Source: Syntrophus sp. (in: bacteria) (GTDB lineage: Bacteria > Desulfobacterota > Syntrophorhabdia > Syntrophorhabdales > Syntrophorhabdaceae). From it: a stretch of 43,887 nt of DNA. The DNA lies in NCBI GenBank assembly GCA_013824645.1, contig PNOF01000017.1, forward strand, positions 1 to 43,887. Reading direction: 5' to 3'. Every line of letters begins with the position of its first letter. Position 1 is the first letter of the stretch. The notes beneath the pieces were generated by a model. That model did no database searches and was not told the DNA's origin. It worked only from the letters and a program-made list of their open reading frames with translations. Below, piece after piece: positions 11,810-19,479 of the stretch. A program made the position numbers and the translations under genes.

Positions 11810-13960
11810 ATGAACGAAACACATATTAAAAAAACTGCTCTTGAACTTCACCTCACGCCTAAGCAGGTGAAGGCGACGGCGCTCCTGCTCAATGAATCAG
11901 CCACGATTCCCTTTATCGCACGCTACCGGAAGGAAGTCACCGGTTCCCTTGACGAAGTAGCAATAACTGCGATCCGGGACCGGCTGGAGCAACTGACCGC
12001 ATTGGACAGCCGTCGGGACGCCATTTTCCGTTCTCTCGAAGAGAGGGGGCTTTTGACGGATGAACTCAAAGAAAAGCTCACCACTGCGGAAACAATGGTT
12101 GTTCTGGAAGATCTCTATCTGCCCTTCAGACCAAAACGAAGGACCCGTGCAACCATTGCCCGGGAAAAAGGGCTGGAACCTCTGGCAGAGCGTCTTTTCG
12201 CACAGAAGAATACCGACCCCATTGGTGAGGCAGAAGCATTCATTGACCCTGAAAAGGGAGTCAATTCAGCCGAAGAAGCCCTTGCGGGCGCCAGAGACAT
12301 TATTGCGGAATGGATAAACGAAGACGCCGCCGCGCGGGCTGCCATACGGAACTATCTGCTTCAGCATACCCGGTTCAACGCAAAGGTGATGAGCGGCAAA
12401 GAGCAGGAAGGGATCAAATACAGAGATTACTATTCCTGGGAGGAACCTGTTAGCTCCGCCCCTTCTCATAGGGTGCTCGCCATGCGGCGGGGAGAGAAGG
12501 AAGGATTTCTCTTGCTGCACATTGTCGCGCCGGAAGAAGAAGCTCGTGCCATTTTGAAACGTCTTTTCGTCAGGGGAGAAAGGGCGGCCTGCGATCAGGT
12601 AAAAGAGGCCCTTGAGGACAGCTATCAACGCCTCCTTTTTCCTTCCATGGAGACAGAAATCAGGGTCATCACAAAGGACCAGGCCGACGAAGAAGCGATC
12701 CGGGTTTTCGCGGAAAATCTTCGCCAGCTTCTCCTGGCTGCACCATTGGGTGAGAAAAATATCCTTGCCATTGATCCGGGGTTTAGAACGGGCTGCAAGG
12801 TCGTTTGTCTTGACAGGCAGGGAAAGCTTCTCCATACCGGTACGATCTTTCCCCATAAATCACAGAACGAAAATATCGAAGCAGCGAAAACAGTCATTGA
12901 CCTTTGCCAACGTTTCCAGATTGAGGCTATTGCCATTGGAAACGGAACAGCCGGCAGGGAAACAGAGGTTTTTGTAAAAGGGCTTGCCATTGCCGGGAAT
13001 ACTCCCGTAATCATGGTTAATGAGAGCGGGGCTTCTATCTATTCTGCGTCAGAGGTTGCCCGCGAGGAATTTCCCGATTATGATATTACTGTGAGAGGCG
13101 CTGTTTCTATTGGCAGACGTCTCATGGACCCCCTTGCAGAGCTGGTGAAGATCGATCCCAAGTCTATCGGCGTAGGCCAATATCAGCATGATGTCGATCA
13201 AAATGCTTTAAAAAGGGGCCTCGATGATGTGGTCATGAGCTGTGTCAATGGGGTGGGCGTTGAGGTCAATACGGCAAGTAAAGAACTCCTCACCTATGTT
13301 TCCGGTCTGGGGCCGGGGCTCGCAAAGGCTATCGTGGCATACCGTGACGAACATGGCCCCTTTGGCGCGAGAACAGGATTGAAAAAAGTGCCCCGTCTGG
13401 GCCCGAAAGCATTTGAGCAGGCAGCAGGGTTCTTGCGGATCAGGGGAGCAAAGAACCCCCTCGATGCGAGCGCTGTTCATCCTGAAAGTTACTCAATCGT
13501 GGAAGCTATGGCAAAAGATCGGGGCTGTTCTGTCCGTGATCTCATGGGGGACGAGGGGCTTCAAAAACAGATCGACCGGACACGATATATGACCGAAACG
13601 ATAGGCCTCCCTACACTCAACGATATTATGGGTGAACTCATCAAACCCGGACGGGACCCGCGGGAACAATTTGAAGCCTTTGCCTTCGCAGAAGGTGTGG
13701 AAAAAATAGAGGATGTGAAACCCGGCATGAAACTTCCGGGAATCGTCACCAACATTACGGCCTTCGGCGCTTTTGTGGACATAGGGGTGCATCAGGACGG
13801 TCTCGTTCACATTAGCCAGTTGTCAGACCGTTTTGTGAAGAGTCCCGGTGATGCAGTAAAAGTCCATCAGAAGGTGATGGTCACTGTCCTCGAAGTTGAT
13901 ATGGCCAGGAAGCGGATCTCGCTCTCCATGAAGAGCAATCCTACACATACAAACCGTTAA
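11810..13960 (+). CDS. tex: Tex-family RNA-binding transcription accessory protein
   Basis: 716 residues. It binds nucleic acid and is related to eukaryotic Spt6. Domain order is canonical: an N-terminal helical Tex_N domain (ATIPFIARYRKEVTG at about 28-42), a YqgF/RuvC-like domain (ILAIDPGFRTGCK, AIGNGTAGRETE), tandem helix-hairpin-helix motifs (YVSGLGPGLAKAIVAYR, LKKVPRLGPKAFEQAAGF) and a C-terminal S1 domain (GIVTNITAFGAFVDIGVHQ, ISLSMK). The start is the ATG at 11810 with GAGGAAAG upstream; longer in-frame readings overlap the divergent GNAT gene and are rejected. It converges on kup across a repeat element. Confidence 0.96.
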   Translation: MNETHIKKTALELHLTPKQVKATALLLNESATIPFIARYRKEVTGSLDEVAITAIRDRLEQLTALDSRRDAIFRSLEERGLLTDELKEKLTTAETMVVLEDLYLPFRPKRRTRATIAREKGLEPLAERLFAQKNTDPIGEAEAFIDPEKGVNSAEEALAGARDIIAEWINEDAAARAAIRNYLLQHTRFNAKVMSGKEQEGIKYRDYYSWEEPVSSAPSHRVLAMRRGEKEGFLLLHIVAPEEEARAILKRLFVRGERAACDQVKEALEDSYQRLLFPSMETEIRVITKDQADEEAIRVFAENLRQLLLAAPLGEKNILAIDPGFRTGCKVVCLDRQGKLLHTGTIFPHKSQNENIEAAKTVIDLCQRFQIEAIAIGNGTAGRETEVFVKGLAIAGNTPVIMVNESGASIYSASEVAREEFPDYDITVRGAVSIGRRLMDPLAELVKIDPKSIGVGQYQHDVDQNALKRGLDDVVMSCVNGVGVEVNTASKELLTYVSGLGPGLAKAIVAYRDEHGPFGARTGLKKVPRLGPKAFEQAAGFLRIRGAKNPLDASAVHPESYSIVEAMAKDRGCSVRDLMGDEGLQKQIDRTRYMTETIGLPTLNDIMGELIKPGRDPREQFEAFAFAEGVEKIEDVKPGMKLPGIVTNITAFGAFVDIGVHQDGLVHISQLSDRFVKSPGDAVKVHQKVMVTVLEVDMARKRISLSMKSNPTHTNR

Positions 13961-13982
13961 TACAAATTCGCTTTGTATGTGT
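13943..13982 (+). other. inverted repeat spanning the tex stop codon
   Basis: ACACATACAAA (13943-13953) pairs perfectly with TTTGTATGTGT (13972-13982). A second, nested arm ATACAAA (13960-13966) can pair with the same right half over a TTCGC loop. The two hairpins are mutually exclusive. The low GC content and missing T tract make this a weak terminator candidate. Confidence 0.4.
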
Positions 13983-13998
13983 GATATTTCGGGTAATT

Positions 13999-14124
13999 AT
14001 TCCATTTCTAAATCAGAGATGATATTGAGGCGGCAAGGAGGAGGAAACCGGAGCGTACAATCTGTACGTGAGGATTTACGCCGACGCTGCCAACAAAGAT
14101 AGCGCTCTGATTTAGAAATGGAAT
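13999..14124. repeat. long form of the dispersed inverted-repeat element
   Basis: ATTCCATTTCTAAATCA (13999-14015) and its exact reverse complement (14108-14124) flank a 92-nt core. The core contains GAGGCGGCAAGGAGGAGG, the small hairpin CGTACAATCTGTACG (6-bp stem) and ends GATAGCGCTC. The element fills the gap between the convergent genes tex and kup; its right end overlaps the kup stop codon by one base. It has the architecture of a MITE or a REP/BIME-like element, with no coding capacity. Confidence 0.8.
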
Positions 14125-15953
14125 TATATCTCGATTCTTGTGACAACACCATGAAGCTTATTGGGGGGCAAATCATGAAACTGCACAAAAGGCGGCGCCA
14201 GCCGCTTCATCATGGAGAAGATTTTCCAGATGGCGTTCTTTGTCGAAATTTCTTCTAATCCGTAAAATATTCCTTTTTCTGTGATCCCGGCTTTTTTAAA
14301 TATTTCTTCAATATCAACAACCTCTGTATAACCCATCTGGATCTCAAAGGTCCTCAATCCATCAGCAAGATTTTCTTTAAAGAAACTGTTCACACCAAAA
14401 GGTACGTCGAGTGTTACGATGGAGACGATAATATTATCTTCGTAAATGATATTATTCATAAACATGGTATGGACAATATAGGCGGGTACCCTTTGTGTGC
14501 CTCGTGCGAAGAAGAGCGCCGTTCCTTTAATTTTATTGAGCTCGCGGTATAATTGATTATAACTTTCCAGAAAAATATCGAGTTTTAAGGGACGAAGAGA
14601 ACGGTACAATTTCCGCTGCCCTACCGTGTAAATCAGCATAATGGCCAATGGTAGAGCTGCTATAATGAGAGACCAGTAGCCGCCGTGAGGAATTTTATAT
14701 GAATTGGATACAAGAAAAATGATATCAACACAGGTAACGAAGATGGCAATACCGGTTTTGACTTTTTCCTTTCTCAGATAGAATATGCAGGTCATCATTA
14801 TGCCCGTCAGGGTCATGGTTCCCGTGACAGCAAGTCCATAGGCAGCAGCAAGCCGGTTTGACTCTTTGAAGAGAAACATAATGAACAGGACTGATACCAA
14901 AAGGAACCAGTTGACGAAGCCGATATATATCTGTGATCTCATCTTAGCAGAGGTATAATCAACCTTAAACATAGGCAGCAACCGGGTGTTAATTCCCTGA
15001 TACACCACGGAAAACATACCGCTGATTAATGCCTGTGACGCAATAACGGTGGCTATAATACTCAAAATAAGAAAAGGTATATAGAGGAACAGCGATTGTT
15101 GGAATACCATGCCAAAGAGCACATTGGAAGTGGCAATGCCGGGGTTTTTTATGAGAAATGCCCCCTGACCGAGATAATTGAGTGCAAGGGCGACAAAGAC
15201 AAAGTACCATGCCCTGATGATCGGTTTACGCCCCAAGTGACCCATGTCGGCATAAAGCGCTTCACCTCCGGTGGCACAGAGGATTACCTCCGATAATACA
15301 AAAAAACCGACAAGTCCGTTATGAGAAAGAAAGGTAAAGGCATAGTAGGGATTTATAGCTTTACAGACAGATGGGGCTTGGATGATTGAGATAATGCCGA
15401 AGATGCTGAGTGCAAAAAACCATAAAAGCATGATCGGCCCGAAGGCTCCGGCCACCTTTTCAGTCCCTTTCCTCTGGAAAATAAAAAGAATGATAGCTAT
15501 GACGCTGGCAATGATAATTAGTGTGAGCTGTTGAGTTTCTTTAAAACCGGGAATGAGCAGTATACCTTCTACAGCACTGAGAATACTGATTGCAGGCGTT
15601 ATGACTCCGTCGCCTACAAGGAGAGAGACACCTACGAATGTGAGGATCGTAATAAAAATCATGCTTCTGCTCTTTGTGAGAAGACGAATGAGAATGCTCC
15701 TTAAAACAATTGTGCCCCCTTCTCCCTTTTCGCCAAGACTCATGGCAAGCCAGGCATACTCAACGGAAACAAGAATTGTTAATGTCCATATGACGAGAGA
15801 AAGGACCCCCATTATATTATCCGTTGTGGGCTTCATGAGGAGAAAAATGACTGTCAACGTGTATATTGGGCTTGTACCGATATCTCCGAAGACAAGACCC
15901 AGAGATTTAATAACGGATTTCGTGCTGTCAACAATAGGGTTGTTGTTTAGCAT
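14124..15953 (-). CDS. kup: Kup-family potassium uptake transporter
   Basis: 609 residues, close to the 622 of E. coli Kup. Kup proteins import K+ with protons through the inner membrane. The family signature LGLVFGDIGTSPIYTL is at the N-terminus, with SLGEKGEGGTIVL and GVSLLVGDGVITPAISILSAVEG following. About 12 transmembrane helices occupy the first 450 residues and a cytoplasmic domain follows (VPAYIVHTMFMNN). The start is the ATG at 15953, which fits the family; no clear ribosome site precedes it. The stop codon TAA at 14126-14124 abuts the repeat element. Confidence 0.95.
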   Translation of the reverse strand: MLNNNPIVDSTKSVIKSLGLVFGDIGTSPIYTLTVIFLLMKPTTDNIMGVLSLVIWTLTILVSVEYAWLAMSLGEKGEGGTIVLRSILIRLLTKSRSMIFITILTFVGVSLLVGDGVITPAISILSAVEGILLIPGFKETQQLTLIIIASVIAIILFIFQRKGTEKVAGAFGPIMLLWFFALSIFGIISIIQAPSVCKAINPYYAFTFLSHNGLVGFFVLSEVILCATGGEALYADMGHLGRKPIIRAWYFVFVALALNYLGQGAFLIKNPGIATSNVLFGMVFQQSLFLYIPFLILSIIATVIASQALISGMFSVVYQGINTRLLPMFKVDYTSAKMRSQIYIGFVNWFLLVSVLFIMFLFKESNRLAAAYGLAVTGTMTLTGIMMTCIFYLRKEKVKTGIAIFVTCVDIIFLVSNSYKIPHGGYWSLIIAALPLAIMLIYTVGQRKLYRSLRPLKLDIFLESYNQLYRELNKIKGTALFFARGTQRVPAYIVHTMFMNNIIYEDNIIVSIVTLDVPFGVNSFFKENLADGLRTFEIQMGYTEVVDIEEIFKKAGITEKGIFYGLEEISTKNAIWKIFSMMKRLAPPFVQFHDLPPNKLHGVVTRIEI

Positions 15954-16150
15954 GATCAACAATATGCCGGAATCGTTTTTGAAGTCTGCTCTGTTAAGTA
16001 AAGCATTATAAGGTCTGTTGTTTTGATGGTTACGTATTTTACTGTATGATTTACGATAAATGCAACTCAAATCCGCAATGCTGCGGTCTGAAAATGTACT
16101 CCTCAGGGGTCTATGCCGGGGAGAGGGCGATGACACCCCCGGTAAATAGC
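15954..16150 (-). promoter_or_regulatory. kup upstream region with -10 box and two hairpins
   Basis: No gene is seen here. A perfect minus-strand TATAAT (16010-16005) lies 50 nt before the kup ATG, without a convincing -35. Further upstream are the hairpins CCGCA-ATGC-TGCGG (16073-16086) and CCGGGG...CCCCGG (16116-16142). If the -10 is right these are upstream of transcription and could be operator sites rather than a leader structure. I looked for a c-di-AMP riboswitch and did not find one. Confidence 0.35.
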
Positions 16151-16187
16151 TTGAAAATAGAGAGAACATGAGTATATTAATATACTC
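16151..16187 (+). promoter_or_regulatory. promoter with an 18-bp palindromic operator over the -10
   Basis: TTGAAA (16151-16156), a 16-nt spacer and TATATT (16173-16178) form a promoter. The -10 lies inside the perfect palindrome GAGTATATTAATATACTC (16170-16187). A dimeric repressor bound there would block the promoter. It points at the small phage-like gene and aminopeptidase. Confidence 0.5.
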
Positions 16188-16200
16188 TGGAACATTAATA

Positions 16201-16581
16201 ATGATGAATATAAGATTTGTTATACCAACAGGAGGTGCGGTAAATGAAAAGCGGGACCGCTTTCTCACTGAGGTAATGGGTGCCTGCTGGCACGCATATG
16301 ATAGCAATAAACCTGTCACGACATATTCCCTCATTGGTTATACATGCACAAAATGTGGTAATTTCGTTCCCTCAAATAATGATTTTTCCACTGTGGAAGA
16401 TTTCATGAAGCTTTATGACTGGGCCAAAAGTCAGGCAACGTTGAACGAGTTCGTTGCGCGATTTGCAGCAAAAGTGTTAATGAATGATGAAGGAGGTCTT
16501 AAGGTGAGAAAGAAATTTGCTGACGGTTTATACACCCTCCTCTCAAGGGCAGGGAGGCAAAAAGAAAATGCTCACCGATAA
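16201..16581 (+). CDS. small phage-like protein with CxxC motif
   Basis: About 126 residues from ATG 16201. The conserved-looking core is EKRDRFLTEVMGACWHAYD, then YTCTKCGNFV (a CxxC pair) and DFSTVEDFMKLYDWAK. Short proteins with RDRFLTE..G.CWH and a DFST.E.F.KL..WA segment occur in phages and prophages; their function is unknown. The start is uncertain. The only good ribosome site (AGGAGG at 16230-16235) points to an ATG at 16244 that is out of frame and stops after ten codons, or to the in-frame GTA at 16240. The end overlaps the aminopeptidase start by 14 nt, implying coupled translation. Confidence 0.6.
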   Translation: MMNIRFVIPTGGAVNEKRDRFLTEVMGACWHAYDSNKPVTTYSLIGYTCTKCGNFVPSNNDFSTVEDFMKLYDWAKSQATLNEFVARFAAKVLMNDEGGLKVRKKFADGLYTLLSRAGRQKENAHR

Positions 16582-17767
16582 GGAACTTGAAAAATATGCA
16601 GATGTCCTTCTCTGGGGATTAAAGACTGCAAAAAAAGGCACATTTAAAAAGAAGGAAATCGTTCTTCTCCAGTATGAACCTCCGGCGCTGAAACTCGCGG
16701 AAATCCTCTACGGAAGACTGCTCGATCTGGGCATGTATCCTGTCCAGCGCATGGGCTTTACATTCGGTATGGAACATAACTTTTACGAAAAGGCCAATGA
16801 ACAACAACTCACTTTTTTGCCGCCCGGTGAGAAGGAACTTTATCAGAATATCAATGGAAGAATTTTTCTTCGCGCCCCCGAGTCGCTTACCCATTTGAAA
16901 GATATCGATCCCATGAAAATAGGCAAGGTCCTCGTTTCACGAAAACCGCTGAAAGATATCCTTGATAAACGGGAAGAAGAAAACCGCTATAGCTGGACAC
17001 TCTGTACGCTACCGACGCCTGAGTTGGCAAAACAGGCAAAGATGACCCTTAGGCAATACACCGACCAGATCATCAAAGGATGCTATCTCGATAAAGGTGA
17101 CCCGGTAGGGGAGTGGAATAGTATCCATAAAAACGTAACCGACATAAAAAAATGGCTCAATTCGTTGAAGGTAAAATCATTTCACATGGAATCAGAGCAG
17201 GTTGATCTGAGAATCACACCTGGGACTAAGCGCAAGTGGGCGGGAGTTTCAGGACACAACATCCCCAGTTTTGAAGTCTTCTTCTCGCCGGACTGGCGGG
17301 GCACGGAAGGAACATATTTCGCAAATCTCCCCTCCTTCAGAAGCGGCAATTACGTGGAAGGGGTCCGTATCACTTTCACAAAAGGTAAGGCCGTGAAAGT
17401 GGAGGCGAAAGCAGGCGAAGATTTTGCCAGAAAACAGCTTTCAATGGACCAGGGGGCCTGCAGGGTCGGAGAGTTTTCACTTACTGACCGAAGGTTTTCA
17501 CGGATCGACCGATTTATGGCAGACACCCTTTTCGATGAGAATTTTGGAGGGAAATACGGCAATTGCCATGTGGCGCTGGGGTCCTCATATACCGATACCT
17601 ATAGTGGAGACCTTGCGGAAATGACGGGCGCTCTGAAGAAAAAACTTGGCTTCAACGATTCGGCCCTTCACTGGGACCTTGTCAATACGGAGAACAAAAC
17701 GATAACAGCCCACCTGACTTCCGGCAAAAAAATCGTCATATACGAAAAGGGCATATTCAAATATTAG
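16568..17767 (+). CDS. M29-family (thermophilic-type) aminopeptidase
   Basis: 399 residues, typical for M29 metallo-aminopeptidases (AmpS/aminopeptidase T), which remove N-terminal residues using two metal ions. The metal-binding C-terminal half is recognisable: HNIPSFEVFFSPD with the first Glu, the ANLPSFRSGNYVEGV strand, DENFGGKYGNCHVALGSSY with the family's FGG..H.ALG motif, and HWDLV near the end. The N-terminal domain carries KEIVLLQYEPPALKLAE. The ATG at 16568 follows AGGGAGG by about 10 nt. It is probably transcribed from the palindrome-covered promoter at 16151, together with the small upstream gene. Confidence 0.87.
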   Translation: MLTDKELEKYADVLLWGLKTAKKGTFKKKEIVLLQYEPPALKLAEILYGRLLDLGMYPVQRMGFTFGMEHNFYEKANEQQLTFLPPGEKELYQNINGRIFLRAPESLTHLKDIDPMKIGKVLVSRKPLKDILDKREEENRYSWTLCTLPTPELAKQAKMTLRQYTDQIIKGCYLDKGDPVGEWNSIHKNVTDIKKWLNSLKVKSFHMESEQVDLRITPGTKRKWAGVSGHNIPSFEVFFSPDWRGTEGTYFANLPSFRSGNYVEGVRITFTKGKAVKVEAKAGEDFARKQLSMDQGACRVGEFSLTDRRFSRIDRFMADTLFDENFGGKYGNCHVALGSSYTDTYSGDLAEMTGALKKKLGFNDSALHWDLVNTENKTITAHLTSGKKIVIYEKGIFKY

Positions 17768-17803
17768 CATCTGCCCCGGCGGTACAGAGGTCATAAAGAT
17801 TAT

Positions 17804-18196
17804 ATGGACAAAGATGCAGCGGCATTCAAAATGTGGGAGTTTTTACCTGACAATATCCAGGATTCCCTCAAAATTGCCTTTGTGATATATCAACAAAGAG
17901 AACGGCAGGAGAGGCAGGCAATAATCAGGCGCTGCCCGCGTTGCAGCAGCAAGAATACTATTGATTGCGGGCAGGTCAAAGACCTCAACGATACCACCAT
18001 AGGACTCTGTCTTACCTGCGGTTACCTCTGGTGCCTTGAGTGCGACACCGTGCTTTTGACAACGGTTAATTGCGGACACTGGCAGGTCTGTTCCGCATGC
18101 GTAGAAGAAAAGGACCTTTCCGGCTATTGCGGCATCTTTCCATGGGAATGCATACACATAATAAATTGGCTGAAAAAGAACCATCCTACGGTTTAA
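17804..18196 (+). CDS. Cys-rich zinc-ribbon-like hypothetical protein
   Basis: 130 residues of unknown function. The N-terminus (1-40) is helical (FLPDNIQDSLKIAFVIYQQR). The rest carries repeated Cys pairs: CPRC, a single C in TIDCGQ, CLTCG, CLEC, NCGHW and CSACV. The CPRC...CLTC and CLEC...CSAC pairs could build two treble-clef or zinc-ribbon sites. No signal peptide or membrane segment is present, so it is probably cytoplasmic. It starts 37 nt after the aminopeptidase stop and may share its transcript; the ribosome site AGAGGT is rather distant. I do not recognise the family. Confidence 0.7.
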   Translation: MDKDAAAFKMWEFLPDNIQDSLKIAFVIYQQRERQERQAIIRRCPRCSSKNTIDCGQVKDLNDTTIGLCLTCGYLWCLECDTVLLTTVNCGHWQVCSACVEEKDLSGYCGIFPWECIHIINWLKKNHPTV

Positions 18197-18287
18197 TGGG
18201 TGACGAGGTCCTTTCTGTTTTCCTTGTATAGCCGCCGTTATTTTGTTAAGCTTTTTGCAGTGATCAAACCCGAGAAGAGGTAGGCAG

Positions 18288-19196
18288 ATGAATATACTAC
18301 AAGCAATAGGCAACACACCGCTCGTGGAATTAATGAACATCAACAGCAATCCAAAGGTGAAAGTCCTCTGCAAGCTGGAGGGTTGTAACCCTGGCGGTTC
18401 TGTAAAAGACCGGCCAGCACTCTATATGATCAGGAAAGCTGAAGAGCGGGGCGAACTCACAAAAGATAAAATCATTCTGGAACCCACATCGGGAAACACG
18501 GGGATTGCCATTGCTATGATCGGCGCCGCGAAAGGTTACAAAGTAGAGCTCTGTATGCCTGAATGTGTAAGCACCGAGAGGCGGCTTATCCTCCAGGGCT
18601 TAGGGTCCGAGGTATTTCTCACCCCTGCGAAAGAGAATATCGACGGGGCAATCAGAAAGGCCCTTTCACTCGTTGAAAACGCCCCGGATAAATATTATAT
18701 GCCGAACCAGTATGAGAACCTTGATAACATCCTTGCCCATTTTGAGACAACGGGACCTGAAATCTACCGGCAAACCAATGGAGAGATCGACTATTTTATT
18801 GCCGGAATGGGGACAACAGGGACCCTCATGGGTACCGGAAGTTATTTGAAATCGATAAAACCGGCCGTGAAAATTGTCGGCGTTGAGCCTGTCATGGCCC
18901 ATACTATCCAGGGGTTGAAGAACATGACGGAGTCGATGGTGCCGGCTATCTATAAACAGGCCGAACTTGATGAGAAGCGTATGGTAGAAGATGGTGAAGC
19001 TTTTGAGATGACAAGACTCCTTGCCCGGAAAGAAGGGATATTCGTAGGAACTTCCAGCGGTGCCGCTGCTGCTATAGCTCTCAAGCTTGCCTCAGAAATA
19101 GATCACGGCACCATTGTCGTGCTCTTTCCCGATCGTGGTGACCGCTATTTGAGCACCATGCAGTTCAGATCCATCTGTGCCAAGTGCCCGCCCTGA
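18288..19196 (+). CDS. cysM: cysteine synthase, CysM-like
   Basis: 302 residues, a fold-type II PLP enzyme that makes cysteine from O-acetylserine and sulfide or thiosulfate. It opens with AIGNTPLVEL. The PLP lysine is K40 in GGSVKDRPA, the substrate loop is TSGNTG (67-72), the PLP-phosphate loop is GMGTTGTLMG, and GTSSGAAAA closes the site. ETTGPEIYRQT and DRGDRYLST near the end resemble E. coli CysM more than CysK. GAGGTAGG lies just before the ATG. It is the last plus-strand gene before a dinB remnant; no terminator was seen. Confidence 0.93.
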   Translation: MNILQAIGNTPLVELMNINSNPKVKVLCKLEGCNPGGSVKDRPALYMIRKAEERGELTKDKIILEPTSGNTGIAIAMIGAAKGYKVELCMPECVSTERRLILQGLGSEVFLTPAKENIDGAIRKALSLVENAPDKYYMPNQYENLDNILAHFETTGPEIYRQTNGEIDYFIAGMGTTGTLMGTGSYLKSIKPAVKIVGVEPVMAHTIQGLKNMTESMVPAIYKQAELDEKRMVEDGEAFEMTRLLARKEGIFVGTSSGAAAAIALKLASEIDHGTIVVLFPDRGDRYLSTMQFRSICAKCPP

Positions 19197-19297
19197 GGAT
19201 AGAATAGAAGTTTCTCTTTGATCTCATCTTCGCCCGCCCCGGCGCTTTGGAATCTGACTTTACGATCCGGGAACAGCCTCTGGTTCATCTGAGCAAT

Positions 19298-19461
19298 CTC
19301 AAATGTAGGCATACTTCTTATTATCGCCAGTAACAAAAATGATATGGGGACAGAGCTTTTTTGCTCCATAAAAGGCCACCCCTGTTTTGACGCCATAAGC
19401 CCTTGCTTCCACCGGTGACGGCAATAGGTTTGTCTCTCAGGGCTGGATTTGTCTGCTGTCC
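19298..19461 (-). pseudogene. remnant of a DNA polymerase IV (dinB) gene
   Basis: Read on the minus strand, two adjacent frames give collinear pieces of the Y-family polymerase N-terminus. First GQQTNPALRDKPIAVTGG, matching the usual EQQ.NP.LRGKPI.V segment. Then, after a frame change near the GGS position, EARAYGVKTGVAFYGAKKLC and PHIIFVTGDNKKY, matching the YEAR.YGV..GMP...A..LCP segment, ending at a TGA. The catalytic N-terminal DMDAFFAS and everything after residue about 90 are missing. It is therefore a frameshifted, doubly truncated fossil between cysM and the large exported protein gene. Confidence 0.7.
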
Positions 19462-19479
19462 CCGCATTGTTTCAGCCCT

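Noticed and set aside
13999-14124. intrinsic terminator formed by the repeat arms
   Set aside because: The stem is AT-rich, the loop in the long form is 92 nt and there is no T tract. It may still affect RNA ends, but it is not a canonical terminator.
15954-16180. c-di-AMP (ydaO-type) riboswitch upstream of kup
   Set aside because: The GGGGGAACC-type core and the pseudo-twofold architecture could not be found, and the hairpins probably lie upstream of the transcription start.
19145-19396. 83-codon minus-strand gene downstream of cysM
   Set aside because: It is a third-frame shadow of the dinB fossil and overlaps the end of cysM.
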